From Alphaproteobacteria bacterium (lineage in GTDB: Bacteria; Pseudomonadota; Alphaproteobacteria; ATCC43930; CGMCC-115725), in NCBI GenBank assembly GCA_030039775.1, contig JASHUX010000451.1, positions 1-12,734 on the forward strand: a DNA stretch of 12,734 nt. The letters are read 5' to 3'. The notes under the pieces are model-generated. The model had not been told where the DNA came from, searched no databases, and saw nothing but the letters and a program-made list of their open reading frames with translations. Made by a program: the position numbers and the translations under genes. This document shows positions 1 to 10,536 of the stretch, piece after piece. Within the stretch, counting starts at the first letter, position 1; every line of letters starts with the position of its first letter.

Positions 1-552
1 GCCGACCATCCCGGCGGTGTGCCAGTCGTCGTCGATGCGACAGTCCGCGCGCGGCACCAGGAACAGACGGTGGTCCTTGGCGTCGCCGCCGACGCAATCG
101 CCGAGAATGATCCAGCCGGCGTGGTGCACGCCGCTGGCGAAGGACCAGCGGCCGGCGAGATGAAAGCCGCCGCTGGCCGGTTCAACCTTGTTGCCAGGCG
201 GAATGATCGAGGCGCAGATCAGCCGGTCGGGATCGTGGTCCCAGACCTCGTGCTGCGCCTCGTCCTCGAACAGCGCAATGAACATCGGGTGCTCGCCATA
301 GATGTTGGCGACCCACGCCTGCGAGCCGTCGCCCTGCCCCAGCTCGATCGAGGACTCGCACAGCACGTCCCAGCCAAGTTCCGATCCACCGAACCGGGCC
401 GGCTGGCACAAGCGCAACAGTCCCGAATCGATCAGATCGGCAACCGTGTTGTCGGGCATGTGACGTTGCTGCTCGGCCTCCCGAGCCCGTTCGCGCAGCA
501 CCGGTACCAGCTTCCGGGCCCGCGCCAGCGTTTCGGTTCGATCGAGCGGCAT
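1..552 (-). CDS. Flavin-dependent monooxygenase, acyl-CoA dehydrogenase fold (3' end cut by window)
   Basis: The first 184 residues are visible; the family is usually about 390-400 residues, so roughly half is missing beyond the left edge. The start is the ATG at 552-550, 6 bases after the stop of the upstream cupin. The N-terminus is helical (residues 1-60). It is followed by GDGSQAWVANI (74-84) and a beta-domain segment GRWSFASGVHHAGW (134-147), typical of the acyl-CoA dehydrogenase-like two-component flavin monooxygenases (HsaA, HpaH and DszC relatives, Pfam Acyl-CoA_dh_2). Those enzymes use reduced flavin from a partner reductase to hydroxylate aromatic or heterocyclic substrates. The substrate cannot be read here, and the catalytic C-terminal half is absent. 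A true acyl-CoA dehydrogenase is less likely because this beta-domain motif fits the monooxygenase branch better. It is the third gene of the cupin operon and is probably translationally coupled, since no good ribosome site is visible. Confidence 0.8.
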   Translation of the reverse strand, partial: MPLDRTETLARARKLVPVLRERAREAEQQRHMPDNTVADLIDSGLLRLCQPARFGGSELGWDVLCESSIELGQGDGSQAWVANIYGEHPMFIALFEDEAQHEVWDHDPDRLICASIIPPGNKVEPASGGFHLAGRWSFASGVHHAGWIILGDCVGGDAKDHRLFLVPRADCRIDDDWHTAGMVG

Positions 553-558
553 CCGCGG

Positions 559-915
559 TCAGCCGCGACGCGCGACCGGGGCGGCGATTTCGAGCAGCTT
601 GCCCTGCGCCGCGCCGGTGAGGCGCGCGGCATAGGTGGCGCCCGCGGGAATGAACACCGAGACGCCGTCCTGCACGGTGCGGCGCTCTCCGCCGGCCTCG
701 ATCTCCCATTCGCCCGCGACGACGAAGACATAGCGGTTCTCGTGGCTCGGCAAGGACGGCGCCGGTGCCGCACCCGGATCGGCGACGATCTCGCGCACGG
801 CGAACCGGCCGGCCGTCTCGTCGCCGGTCAGCAGCGTCGCGATCGCATTGCCGCCGCCGGACGCGATCCTGGTCTGATCGCGGTGAATGAATTTACCGAC
901 AGGCTTTGACGGCAT
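559..915 (-). CDS. Small cupin-fold protein lacking canonical metal ligands
   Basis: A single-domain cupin of 118 residues. The start chosen is the ATG at 915-913, just 2 bases after the stop of the upstream cupin; a longer frame exists but would lie inside that gene. Residues 23-112 align with the neighbouring larger cupin: LLTGDETAGRF matches LLRGEETGGQL, VFVVAGEWEI matches VFYVLEGEWEF, and IPAGATYA matches APADATHA. The two are therefore paralogues. The residues that normally bind metal are replaced: by this alignment the H, Q, E and H of the larger cupin become S54, P56, R61 and Y95. His58 and Glu59 lie nearby but out of register. It is probably non-catalytic or a binding/regulatory cupin, or it uses other ligands. 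The function is unknown. The tight spacing implies one transcript with both neighbours. Confidence 0.85.
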   Translation of the reverse strand: MPSKPVGKFIHRDQTRIASGGGNAIATLLTGDETAGRFAVREIVADPGAAPAPSLPSHENRYVFVVAGEWEIEAGGERRTVQDGVSVFIPAGATYAARLTGAAQGKLLEIAAPVARRG

Positions 916-917
916 CG

Positions 918-1436
918 TCAGCCCGTGAAGATGACGTGATAGTCGTTGCGGGCGACGTCGTGCGGATTGCGCCCGCTGCCGCGCGCAGCGCCCATGCCGA
1001 CATAGAACCGCTCGTGCCCTGCCGGCGCGTTCCAGCTCAGCATCCGTCCGGGTTTCCCCGGCGACAGCGACTTGAAGGCGTGCGTCGCGTCGGCGGGCGC
1101 GTAGATCAGCGTGCCCGGCCCGCATTTGCGGACCTCGGTGCCGGCGGTGAATTCCCATTCGCCTTCGAGGACATAGAACACCTCGTCCTCGGTGGTCTGA
1201 TGGTGAGCGCCGGCGCCGGTGCCGGACGCGACGAACTGCTCGTAGAGGCCAAGCTGGCCCCCGGTCTCCTCGCCGCGCAGCAGGATATAGATCGGGCCGA
1301 ACGGCGTGCCGACTTCGGGACTGTCGGCGGCGCTCGAAAACTTGACCTTGGTCGGCATTTCCGACCAGTGCGCCCGCAGCGCGTCGAACTCGGCACCCGA
1401 TTTGACGGGAACGATCCCGGCTTGCTCCGCCTTCAT
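918..1436 (-). CDS. Cupin domain protein, probable metal-binding
   Basis: This 172-residue protein has one Cupin_2 domain at about residues 45-140. Motif 1 is AHHQTTEDEVFYVLEGEWEF (77-96), with His78 and Glu85 in the usual ligand places but Gln80 where the second His of HxH is expected. Motif 2 is YAPADATHAF (112-121), with His119 as the last ligand. It resembles quercetin-dioxygenase-like cupins, a group covering dioxygenases, isomerases and ligand-binding proteins, so no reaction is assigned. The start is well supported: on the minus strand GGAGG (1446-1442) lies 5 bases before the ATG at 1436-1434. It is the first gene of the operon cupin - cupin - flavin monooxygenase. The C-terminal stretch after residue 140 has no motif I recognise. 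Confidence 0.87.
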   Translation of the reverse strand: MKAEQAGIVPVKSGAEFDALRAHWSEMPTKVKFSSAADSPEVGTPFGPIYILLRGEETGGQLGLYEQFVASGTGAGAHHQTTEDEVFYVLEGEWEFTAGTEVRKCGPGTLIYAPADATHAFKSLSPGKPGRMLSWNAPAGHERFYVGMGAARGSGRNPHDVARNDYHVIFTG

Positions 1437-1463
1437 GCCGTCCTCCAGCGTTTACCCAAATCC

Positions 1464-1492
1464 TTTATCCGGCAAAACCTTGCCGCTCGCAA
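1464..1492 (-). promoter_or_regulatory. Candidate promoter of the cupin operon with a palindrome in the spacer
   Basis: Reading the minus strand, TTGCGA (1492-1487) and GATAAA (1469-1464) are separated by 17 bases, the sigma-70 spacing. The spacer contains a perfect inverted repeat, CGGCAA-GGTT-TTGCCG (1485-1470), with 6-base arms and a 4-base loop. A repressor bound there would block RNA polymerase, so this could be an operator; that is inference. The -10 box differs from consensus at two positions, and the 85-base divergent region also has to serve the plus-strand gene at 1522. Confidence 0.4.
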
Positions 1493-1521
1493 TCCGGGCG
1501 AAGCATGCCATATTCTCCGGG

Positions 1522-2187
1522 ATGAATCTTCGCCGCCGCGACCTTCTGATCGCTACGGGCGTGTTGCTTTGGCTGCCGCGTGCGGCGTCGGCGTTGCCGA
1601 TCCTGCCCAGCCTGCCGCGCCGGCTCGATATGAAGAACGCGAACACCGGCGAGAGCTTCAACGGGCCCTACCGCGACAAGGATGGGCCGATTCCGTCGGC
1701 GGTGACGGACCTGGCGCATTTCCTGCGCGACCACCACGCCAACAAAGAGGGACCGGTTTGCGTCCCGACGCTCGACCTGCTCGCCGACGTGATGGACGCG
1801 GTCGGCGAGACCAAGGCGACGATCCTGTCCGCGTATCGCACCAAAGAGACCAACGACATGCTCCGCGCCCGCTATTTCGGCGTGGCGGAGAAGAGCCAGC
1901 ACCTGCTGGGCAAGGCGCTCGACGTGACCTTCGACGGCAAGCTCGCCAAGGCGGAACAGGCGGCGCTCAAGATGAAGCGCGGCGGCGTCGGTTGGTACCC
2001 CAATTCGCATTTCATCCATGTCGACACCGGGCCGGTGCGGCGCTGGGAGATCGACTTCACCGGCGCGGATCACGAACTGCTCGGGCCGATGCGGCCGCAT
2101 CACATCTATTCCTTTAAGGAAATACTTGCGCGCAGCCGCGCCGAAGCCTGGTACGAATATCTGGTGCGGCACCACTTGGCGAAGTGA
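1522..2187 (+). CDS. Tat-exported DUF882 / YcbK-type M15 metallopeptidase
   Basis: A protein of 221 residues in the DUF882 (Peptidase_M15_2, YcbK) family, a zinc peptidase fold related to D-Ala-D-Ala and L,D-carboxypeptidases acting on peptidoglycan. Residues 1-24 form an export signal: NLRRRDLL is a Tat-like twin-arginine motif, followed by a hydrophobic segment and a plausible cleavage site after ASA (22-24). Zinc-site residues are visible as SQHLLGKALDV (125-135: His127, Asp134) and HFIHVDTGPVRRW (163-175: His166, Asp168). LSAYRTKETND (102-112) is also typical of the family. The ATG at 1522 was chosen because it places the Tat motif at the N-terminus; the ribosome site before it is weak. 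The likely location is the periplasm. Its role in cell-wall remodelling is inferred from the family. It is transcribed divergently from the cupins. Confidence 0.9.
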   Translation: MNLRRRDLLIATGVLLWLPRAASALPILPSLPRRLDMKNANTGESFNGPYRDKDGPIPSAVTDLAHFLRDHHANKEGPVCVPTLDLLADVMDAVGETKATILSAYRTKETNDMLRARYFGVAEKSQHLLGKALDVTFDGKLAKAEQAALKMKRGGVGWYPNSHFIHVDTGPVRRWEIDFTGADHELLGPMRPHHIYSFKEILARSRAEAWYEYLVRHHLAK

Positions 2188-2193
2188 GGTTCG

Positions 2194-2288
2194 GTCGTCA
2201 GTTGCCGGTATCGGTTATCAGTTGTCGGTTTTCAGTGAGAGACGAACGGACTACCCTCACCGATAACCGTGACCTGATAACTGAGAAC
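2194..2288. repeat. Inverted-repeat element built of degenerate heptamers (GTTNTCR)
   Basis: Plus-strand positions 2194-2241 read as consecutive units GTCGTCA, GTTGCCG, GTATCG (one base short), GTTATCA, GTTGTCG, GTTTTCA, GTGAGAG. The minus strand from 2288 to 2254 reads GTTCTCA, GTTATCA, GGTCACG, GTTATCG, GTGAGGG. The two arms are imperfect inverted repeats around a 12-base loop (2242-2253). In the inner 23 bases (2219-2241 against 2254-2276), 17 positions pair. The element fills almost the whole gap between the M15 peptidase and aconitase X. It resembles small intergenic repeat or MITE-like elements, but no second copy occurs in this window, so mobility is unproven. As RNA it would fold into a long hairpin ending 4 bases before the next start codon. 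Confidence 0.7.
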
Positions 2289-2292
2289 TGCC

Positions 2293-3585
2293 ATGGTCAA
2301 ACTGGCCGACGACGAAAAAGCGATGCTGGACGGCAAGGGCGGCCCCGCCAAACAGAAGGCGATGGAGCTGCTGGTCAAGTATGCCGATGCGCTGAACTGC
2401 GAACGGTTCGTCGACACCAACAACATCGCCGGCGTGCCGGGCTCGTCGACCCTGTTCCTCAAGGATTACTACAAGGATTTCAACGGCGGCAATTACGAGG
2501 CGATCTTCTCGCTGTTCGATCTCGACAGCGATCAAGTCGTGCCGGTGCCAAAAGTCACGGCCTATTCCTGTCATCTCCAAGGCGGCGTCGATCCCAAGGA
2601 GTGGGATACGCTCGGCAAGAGCCGCGAGGTCTTCGAGCATCAGCAAGAGGACGAGGCTGCCGTCGCCGACCACGGCATTCAAGTCATGAAAACCTGCACG
2701 CCCTATCTCGCCGGCAACGTCCCGGTAAAGGGCGAGCATTGCGCTTGGATGGAAAGCTCGGCGGTGGTGTTCTGCAATTCGGTCATTGGCGGGCGCACCA
2801 ACACCGAAGGGCGCGAGAGCACCAGCGCCGCGATGCTCACCGGCAAGATCCCCGATTGGGGCTTCCATCGCGACGATTACCGCCGCGGCACTCATGCGAT
2901 CGAGGTCAAGGTGCCGATCGAAAGCATGCTCGATTGGGGGATGCTCGGCTATTTCACCGGCTACGCGGTCGAGGAGAACATCCCGGTCATCACCGGCGTC
3001 ACTTATCAGCCCAACCTGATCCGCCATAAGCATTTCGGTGCAGCCGCCGCGTCGTCGGGTGGTGTCGAGCTCTATCACATGGTCGGCATTACGCCTGAAG
3101 CGCCGTCGCGCGAGGTCGCGTTCGGCGGCAACAAGCCGGTCGAGACCATCGCGTATGGACCGGCCGAACGCCGCAAAACCTACGAAATGCTCAATAGCGT
3201 GGGCACCGACGAGAATGTCGACTTCGTCATGCTCGGTTGCCCGCATGCCTCGATCGAGCAGATTTGGGAAGTCGCCAACCTGCTCGAAGGCAAGAAGATA
3301 AGTCCGAGCACCAAGCTGTGGCTGTTCACCTCGCGGTCGGTGAAGAGCATGGCGGACACCAACGGCTATACCAAGACCATCCGCGCGGCCGGCGGCACGG
3401 TGCTCACCGATACCTGTTCGGCGATCGGCCTCGCGGTGCCGAAGGGAACCAAGGTGGTCGCGCTCGACAGCGCCAAGCAAACGCATTACCTGCCGGCGAT
3501 GATGGGTATCGAGGCGTGGTTCGGAACCACGAAGGATTGCATCGACGCCGCGCTGACCGGGCACTGGCATGGAGAACTGCGATGA
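2293..3585 (+). CDS. Aconitase X large (catalytic) subunit, DUF521
   Basis: This 430-residue protein is a full-length AcnX catalytic subunit (DUF521). Conserved blocks are CTPYLAG (135-141), WMESSAVVFCNSVIGGRTN (152-170), LGCPHASIEQ (314-323) and TDTCSAIGLA (372-381). Cysteines at 36, 93, 135, 150, 161, 316, 375 and 416 include candidates for an iron or iron-sulfur site. Characterised bacterial AcnX enzymes are cis-3-hydroxy-L-proline dehydratases, and archaeal ones are mevalonate 5-phosphate dehydratases. The split into two genes matches the type II architecture. The substrate here is not certain: no proline racemase, imino-acid reductase or transporter is adjacent. The ATG at 2293 matches the usual family N-terminus; only a weak GAG (2283-2285) serves as ribosome site, inside the repeat element. 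The stop overlaps the next start as ATGA (3582-3585). Confidence 0.9.
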   Translation: MVKLADDEKAMLDGKGGPAKQKAMELLVKYADALNCERFVDTNNIAGVPGSSTLFLKDYYKDFNGGNYEAIFSLFDLDSDQVVPVPKVTAYSCHLQGGVDPKEWDTLGKSREVFEHQQEDEAAVADHGIQVMKTCTPYLAGNVPVKGEHCAWMESSAVVFCNSVIGGRTNTEGRESTSAAMLTGKIPDWGFHRDDYRRGTHAIEVKVPIESMLDWGMLGYFTGYAVEENIPVITGVTYQPNLIRHKHFGAAAASSGGVELYHMVGITPEAPSREVAFGGNKPVETIAYGPAERRKTYEMLNSVGTDENVDFVMLGCPHASIEQIWEVANLLEGKKISPSTKLWLFTSRSVKSMADTNGYTKTIRAAGGTVLTDTCSAIGLAVPKGTKVVALDSAKQTHYLPAMMGIEAWFGTTKDCIDAALTGHWHGELR

Positions 3586-4028
3586 GCGTCGAAGCCCCGC
3601 CCCGCAACGACGTCATCGTGTTGCACGGCCGCAAAGTGACGCCCGGCGTCGCTGAAGGCGAGGCGCTGGTGACGCATCAGACCATATCCGGCTGGGGCGG
3701 TATTAATTCGATGACCGGCACCGTGATCGAGACCCGGCACGAGCTCAAGGGCGTCAGCTTCAAGGACAAGATCCTGGTTTTTCCCGGCGCCAAAGGGTCG
3801 TCGGGTTGGTCCGGCGCGTTCCACACCACGCGGCTGAGCAAAACCGCACCCAAGGCGATGCTGTTCACGGTGATGACCACCAAGATCGCGCTAGGCGCCG
3901 TGGTGATGCGGATACCGACCATGACCGATTTCGACCGCGACCCGCTGGCGGTGATCGAAACCGGCGACTGGGTGAAGGTCGACGCCGACCGCGGCATCGT
4001 CGAGGTGACGAAAAAGGGGCGCGGCTGA
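3582..4028 (+). CDS. Aconitase X small (swivel) subunit, DUF126
   Basis: A protein of 148 residues in the DUF126 family, the swivelling domain that closes over the AcnX active site. The glycine/serine-rich loop VFPGAKGSSGWSGAF (66-80) is the expected substrate-contacting loop; it is followed by TVMTTKIALGAVVMRIP (96-112) and ETGDWVKVDADRGIVEV (126-142), both typical of the family. It starts with the ATG that overlaps the large-subunit stop (ATGA), so the two are translationally coupled and expected to form a heterodimeric dehydratase in the cytoplasm. The loop carries a Trp (W76) where I would expect a small residue; this may bear on substrate choice, but that is a weak inference. Its stop lies 16 bases from the end of the convergent PIG-L gene. 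Confidence 0.9.
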   Translation: MSVEAPPRNDVIVLHGRKVTPGVAEGEALVTHQTISGWGGINSMTGTVIETRHELKGVSFKDKILVFPGAKGSSGWSGAFHTTRLSKTAPKAMLFTVMTTKIALGAVVMRIPTMTDFDRDPLAVIETGDWVKVDADRGIVEVTKKGRG

Positions 4029-4033
4029 GCCCC
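4011..4033 (-). terminator. Candidate rho-independent terminator of the methyltransferase/PIG-L operon
   Basis: On the minus strand, just past the PIG-L stop codon (4047-4045), GGGGC (4033-4029) pairs with GCCCC (4020-4016) across an 8-base loop and is followed directly by TTTTT (4015-4011). Hairpin plus T-tract is the intrinsic terminator layout, though a 5-base stem is short. It overlaps the last codons of the convergent aconitase X small subunit. Confidence 0.45.
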
Positions 4034-4044
4034 GTCTCGCAGCG

Positions 4045-4833
4045 CTACGAAGGCACCCGTGCCATCGCCGCGTGGCGGCCGCTATAGGCGCTCAGCTTCC
4101 TGTGCATTTCGGCGGCGGGTTCCAGATCGACGCGAGAGCGGACGAACCGGCGGCTAAACGAATATATTTTTTCACGCGACAATAGTCCGGCGTGGGGCGG
4201 GCGGCCGTAATCGTATCGCGGCAACGGCCGTGCGCTCTCCGTTTCGTAACGCACCTGACGCAGGCCGGAGCGCTCGGAACGGTAGAGGCGCAGCACCCCG
4301 CGCTTCCATGCCGCCTCCTCCGGCGTCAGGGCGATGATCGTCTCTTCGCCGTTCGGCTCGGCAAAGCGGTGCCACCGCGGCACGCCGCCGCCGAGATTGT
4401 ACTCGGCGAATTCCGTGACGGGCCGTTGATCCGCGACTTGATGGGCAAGGAAATTGGCGACGTCGTGATCCTGATGGCCGCCCTTCCATGCCGGCACCCA
4501 AATCGTGTCGATGGCGTAGCCGTCGAGCACGCTCCGAATCCAGGCGACCGCCTCGTCGAGATGATCCTTCAAGCCGCGTGAGGGCCAGTCGGAAAACCCG
4601 ACCGGCTCGATACCCAGCGCCGAAGCCGCGCCACGGGCCTCTTCGCGCCGAAGCGCCAGGCGTGCCTCAAGGTTCGATCGCTGCCACCACCAGAGATGCT
4701 CGCCAAGCGGCACGCCGCTGGTCAGGTATAGGCCGAAAATGCGATGCGCGCCCGGTGGCAAGCGGCGGATGAACGTCGCTGCGGCGACCGTCTCGTCGTC
4801 GGGATGCGGAATTAGAAACAGGATGCGGAACAT
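4045..4833 (-). CDS. PIG-L / LmbE-family deacetylase
   Basis: This 262-residue protein belongs to the zinc-dependent PIG-L/LmbE family, which removes acetyl (or other acyl) groups from N-acyl sugars; MshB, BshB and GlcNAc-PI deacetylase are members. The hallmark IPHPDDE is at residues 8-14: His10 and Asp13 are expected zinc ligands and Asp12 the general base. GGHQDHDVANF (118-128) supplies His120 and the third ligand His123. The start at 4833 was chosen because GGAGG (4844-4840) precedes it by 6 bases and the fold begins at once (MFRILFLIPHPDDE). A longer alternative starts at 4887, overlapping the upstream methyltransferase stop as ATGA, and would add 18 unmotivated residues. It is the second gene of a two-gene minus-strand operon. 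The substrate is unknown; with the methyltransferase a sugar or glycolipid is plausible. Confidence 0.88.
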   Translation of the reverse strand: MFRILFLIPHPDDETVAAATFIRRLPPGAHRIFGLYLTSGVPLGEHLWWWQRSNLEARLALRREEARGAASALGIEPVGFSDWPSRGLKDHLDEAVAWIRSVLDGYAIDTIWVPAWKGGHQDHDVANFLAHQVADQRPVTEFAEYNLGGGVPRWHRFAEPNGEETIIALTPEEAAWKRGVLRLYRSERSGLRQVRYETESARPLPRYDYGRPPHAGLLSREKIYSFSRRFVRSRVDLEPAAEMHRKLSAYSGRHAAMARVPS

Positions 4834-4883
4834 GCCCCCCCTCCGTGCCTTTGCGGCTTCGGGTTCGGTGGCGGTCGTTGCAA

Positions 4884-5594
4884 TCATGCCGGCACCAATG
4901 CGCGCTGCCGTGGCGCCGGCGTTTCTTTCGGCACGGCAGCGGTCACGGGCGTCAGCACCTTGACGATCCAGCCGGCAGTCTGCGCAATAAGGGCAATCTC
5001 GGCCTTTACCGTCGCGTCGCGTTCGATCGCGTCCCACACGGACAGCTTGGTCAGCCCATCCCGCAGGCCGCACAACGCCATCGAAACAATGAAAATCCCG
5101 CCCGGCGCAAGATGGGACGCGAACTTCCGCACCGTCGCGACCGGGTCGACGCAGTAGTAAAGCACTTCATTGAAGACGATGACGTCGAACCGCTCGTTTG
5201 GCATGAAATTCTCGGCGGTGGCGACGTAGAACTGCGCAGTGCCGGTGGCGGCCGCCTCGGCCGACGCGATCGCCGTGACCGAGGGGTCGATGCCGACATA
5301 GCGAGCCGTTGGCGGCATTTGCAGCACGCGGTGCAGGACGCCTTCGCCGCAACCGATGTCGAGCAGCGATCCCTGCGGCTTCAGCCTGGCGCGGTAGAGC
5401 GCGATCGCCTGGTAGTGGCATGCCTGATCGAGATCGTTGAGAAACCGCCACTTGCCGACGGCATACTCCGCGTTCCAATCGGCGGCGTCGCCGAAATAGC
5501 CGCGCCGCGCGCGCAAGGCATAGAGCAGCCGCGCCAGGCCGCTTTCGCGCAATAGTAAGGTCCCCAACGAAGTCCAAGCTTTGAAGGCACGCAT
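4884..5594 (-). CDS. Class I SAM-dependent methyltransferase
   Basis: This 236-residue methyltransferase has a Rossmann-like core at about residues 74-170. SAM motif I is LDIGCGEGV (78-86), the acidic residue of motif II is Asp103 in VGIDPS (100-105), then FDVIVFNEVLYY (136-147) and LAPGGIF (162-168). The first 60 residues, including an amphipathic Arg/Leu-rich helix (about 10-31) and WNAEYAVGKWRFL (40-52), resemble methyltransferases found beside glycosyltransferases and deacetylases. A small-molecule or glycan substrate is therefore more likely than a nucleic acid; this is inference. The ATG at 5594-5592 has a purine-rich GGGGAGAAA about 6 bases upstream. It is the promoter-proximal gene of the operon with PIG-L, and its promoter should lie in 5595-5859; I could not identify it. 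Confidence 0.87.
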   Translation of the reverse strand: MRAFKAWTSLGTLLLRESGLARLLYALRARRGYFGDAADWNAEYAVGKWRFLNDLDQACHYQAIALYRARLKPQGSLLDIGCGEGVLHRVLQMPPTARYVGIDPSVTAIASAEAAATGTAQFYVATAENFMPNERFDVIVFNEVLYYCVDPVATVRKFASHLAPGGIFIVSMALCGLRDGLTKLSVWDAIERDATVKAEIALIAQTAGWIVKVLTPVTAAVPKETPAPRQRALVPA

Positions 5595-5786
5595 CGCGGC
5601 TTTCTCCCCTTCGCGGCGAACTTGTTGGTTCTACTATCGATGTGCGAAGGGGCCTGTACAGCGAGCAGACGTTTACGAGAAACGCCATTTCGTGCCTAAA
5701 TTTACCCTGCGTTGTTGGCGATTATCGCGGCAGGCGCCATTTCGGGCTTCGCGTTTGGCCCGCCTTATGCCTAATATGTAAGTGGT

Positions 5787-5818
5787 GCTGACACATTGCA
5801 TTGTGGGGACGTGTCGGC
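5787..5818. promoter_or_regulatory. Palindromic signals upstream of gltB
   Basis: The 265-base divergent gap (5595-5859) between the methyltransferase and gltB contains a quasi-palindrome CACATTGCATTGTG (5792-5805; CACA-T-TGCA-T-TGTG, symmetric at 12 of 14 positions) centred about 60 bases before the gltB ATG. Overlapping it, GCTGACAC (5787-5794) can pair with GTGTCGGC (5811-5818) through one G-U pair, giving an 8-base stem with a 16-base loop. Either could be a regulator site or a leader hairpin. A TAATAT (5772-5777) and a TATAAG (5841-5846) look like -10 boxes, but neither has a convincing -35. The rest of the gap shows nothing I can assign. Confidence 0.3.
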
Positions 5819-5859
5819 CCGATTTGTAACATCGGCGGTCTATAAGAGTAACCTGGGAC

Positions 5860-10512
<4,653 letters not shown>

Positions 10513-10536
10513 GCTTGCCCATGGGGGATCGTGCAC

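Noticed and set aside
19..2117. Two long plus-strand open frames opposite the cupin operon (19-909 and 906-2117)
   Set aside because: The minus strand carries recognisable cupin and monooxygenase motifs with tight operon spacing, and the second frame also crosses the M15 peptidase in the wrong phase.
2194..2288. CRISPR-like array
   Set aside because: The repeats are contiguous degenerate 7-mers in inverted orientation with no spacers, which is not a CRISPR architecture.
4045..5073. PIG-L gene extended to a start at 5073
   Set aside because: It would run deep into the methyltransferase coding sequence in another frame, while the PIG-L fold begins at residue 1 of the 4833 start with a strong ribosome site.
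5784..5800. Possible sigma-54 promoter (TGG...TTGCA) before gltB
   Set aside because: The GG and GC elements are separated by 12 bases instead of the required 10.
10531..10536. GTG start for gltD adding two residues
   Set aside because: The ribosome site GGGGGA would be only 2 bases from this GTG but is well spaced for the ATG at 10537.
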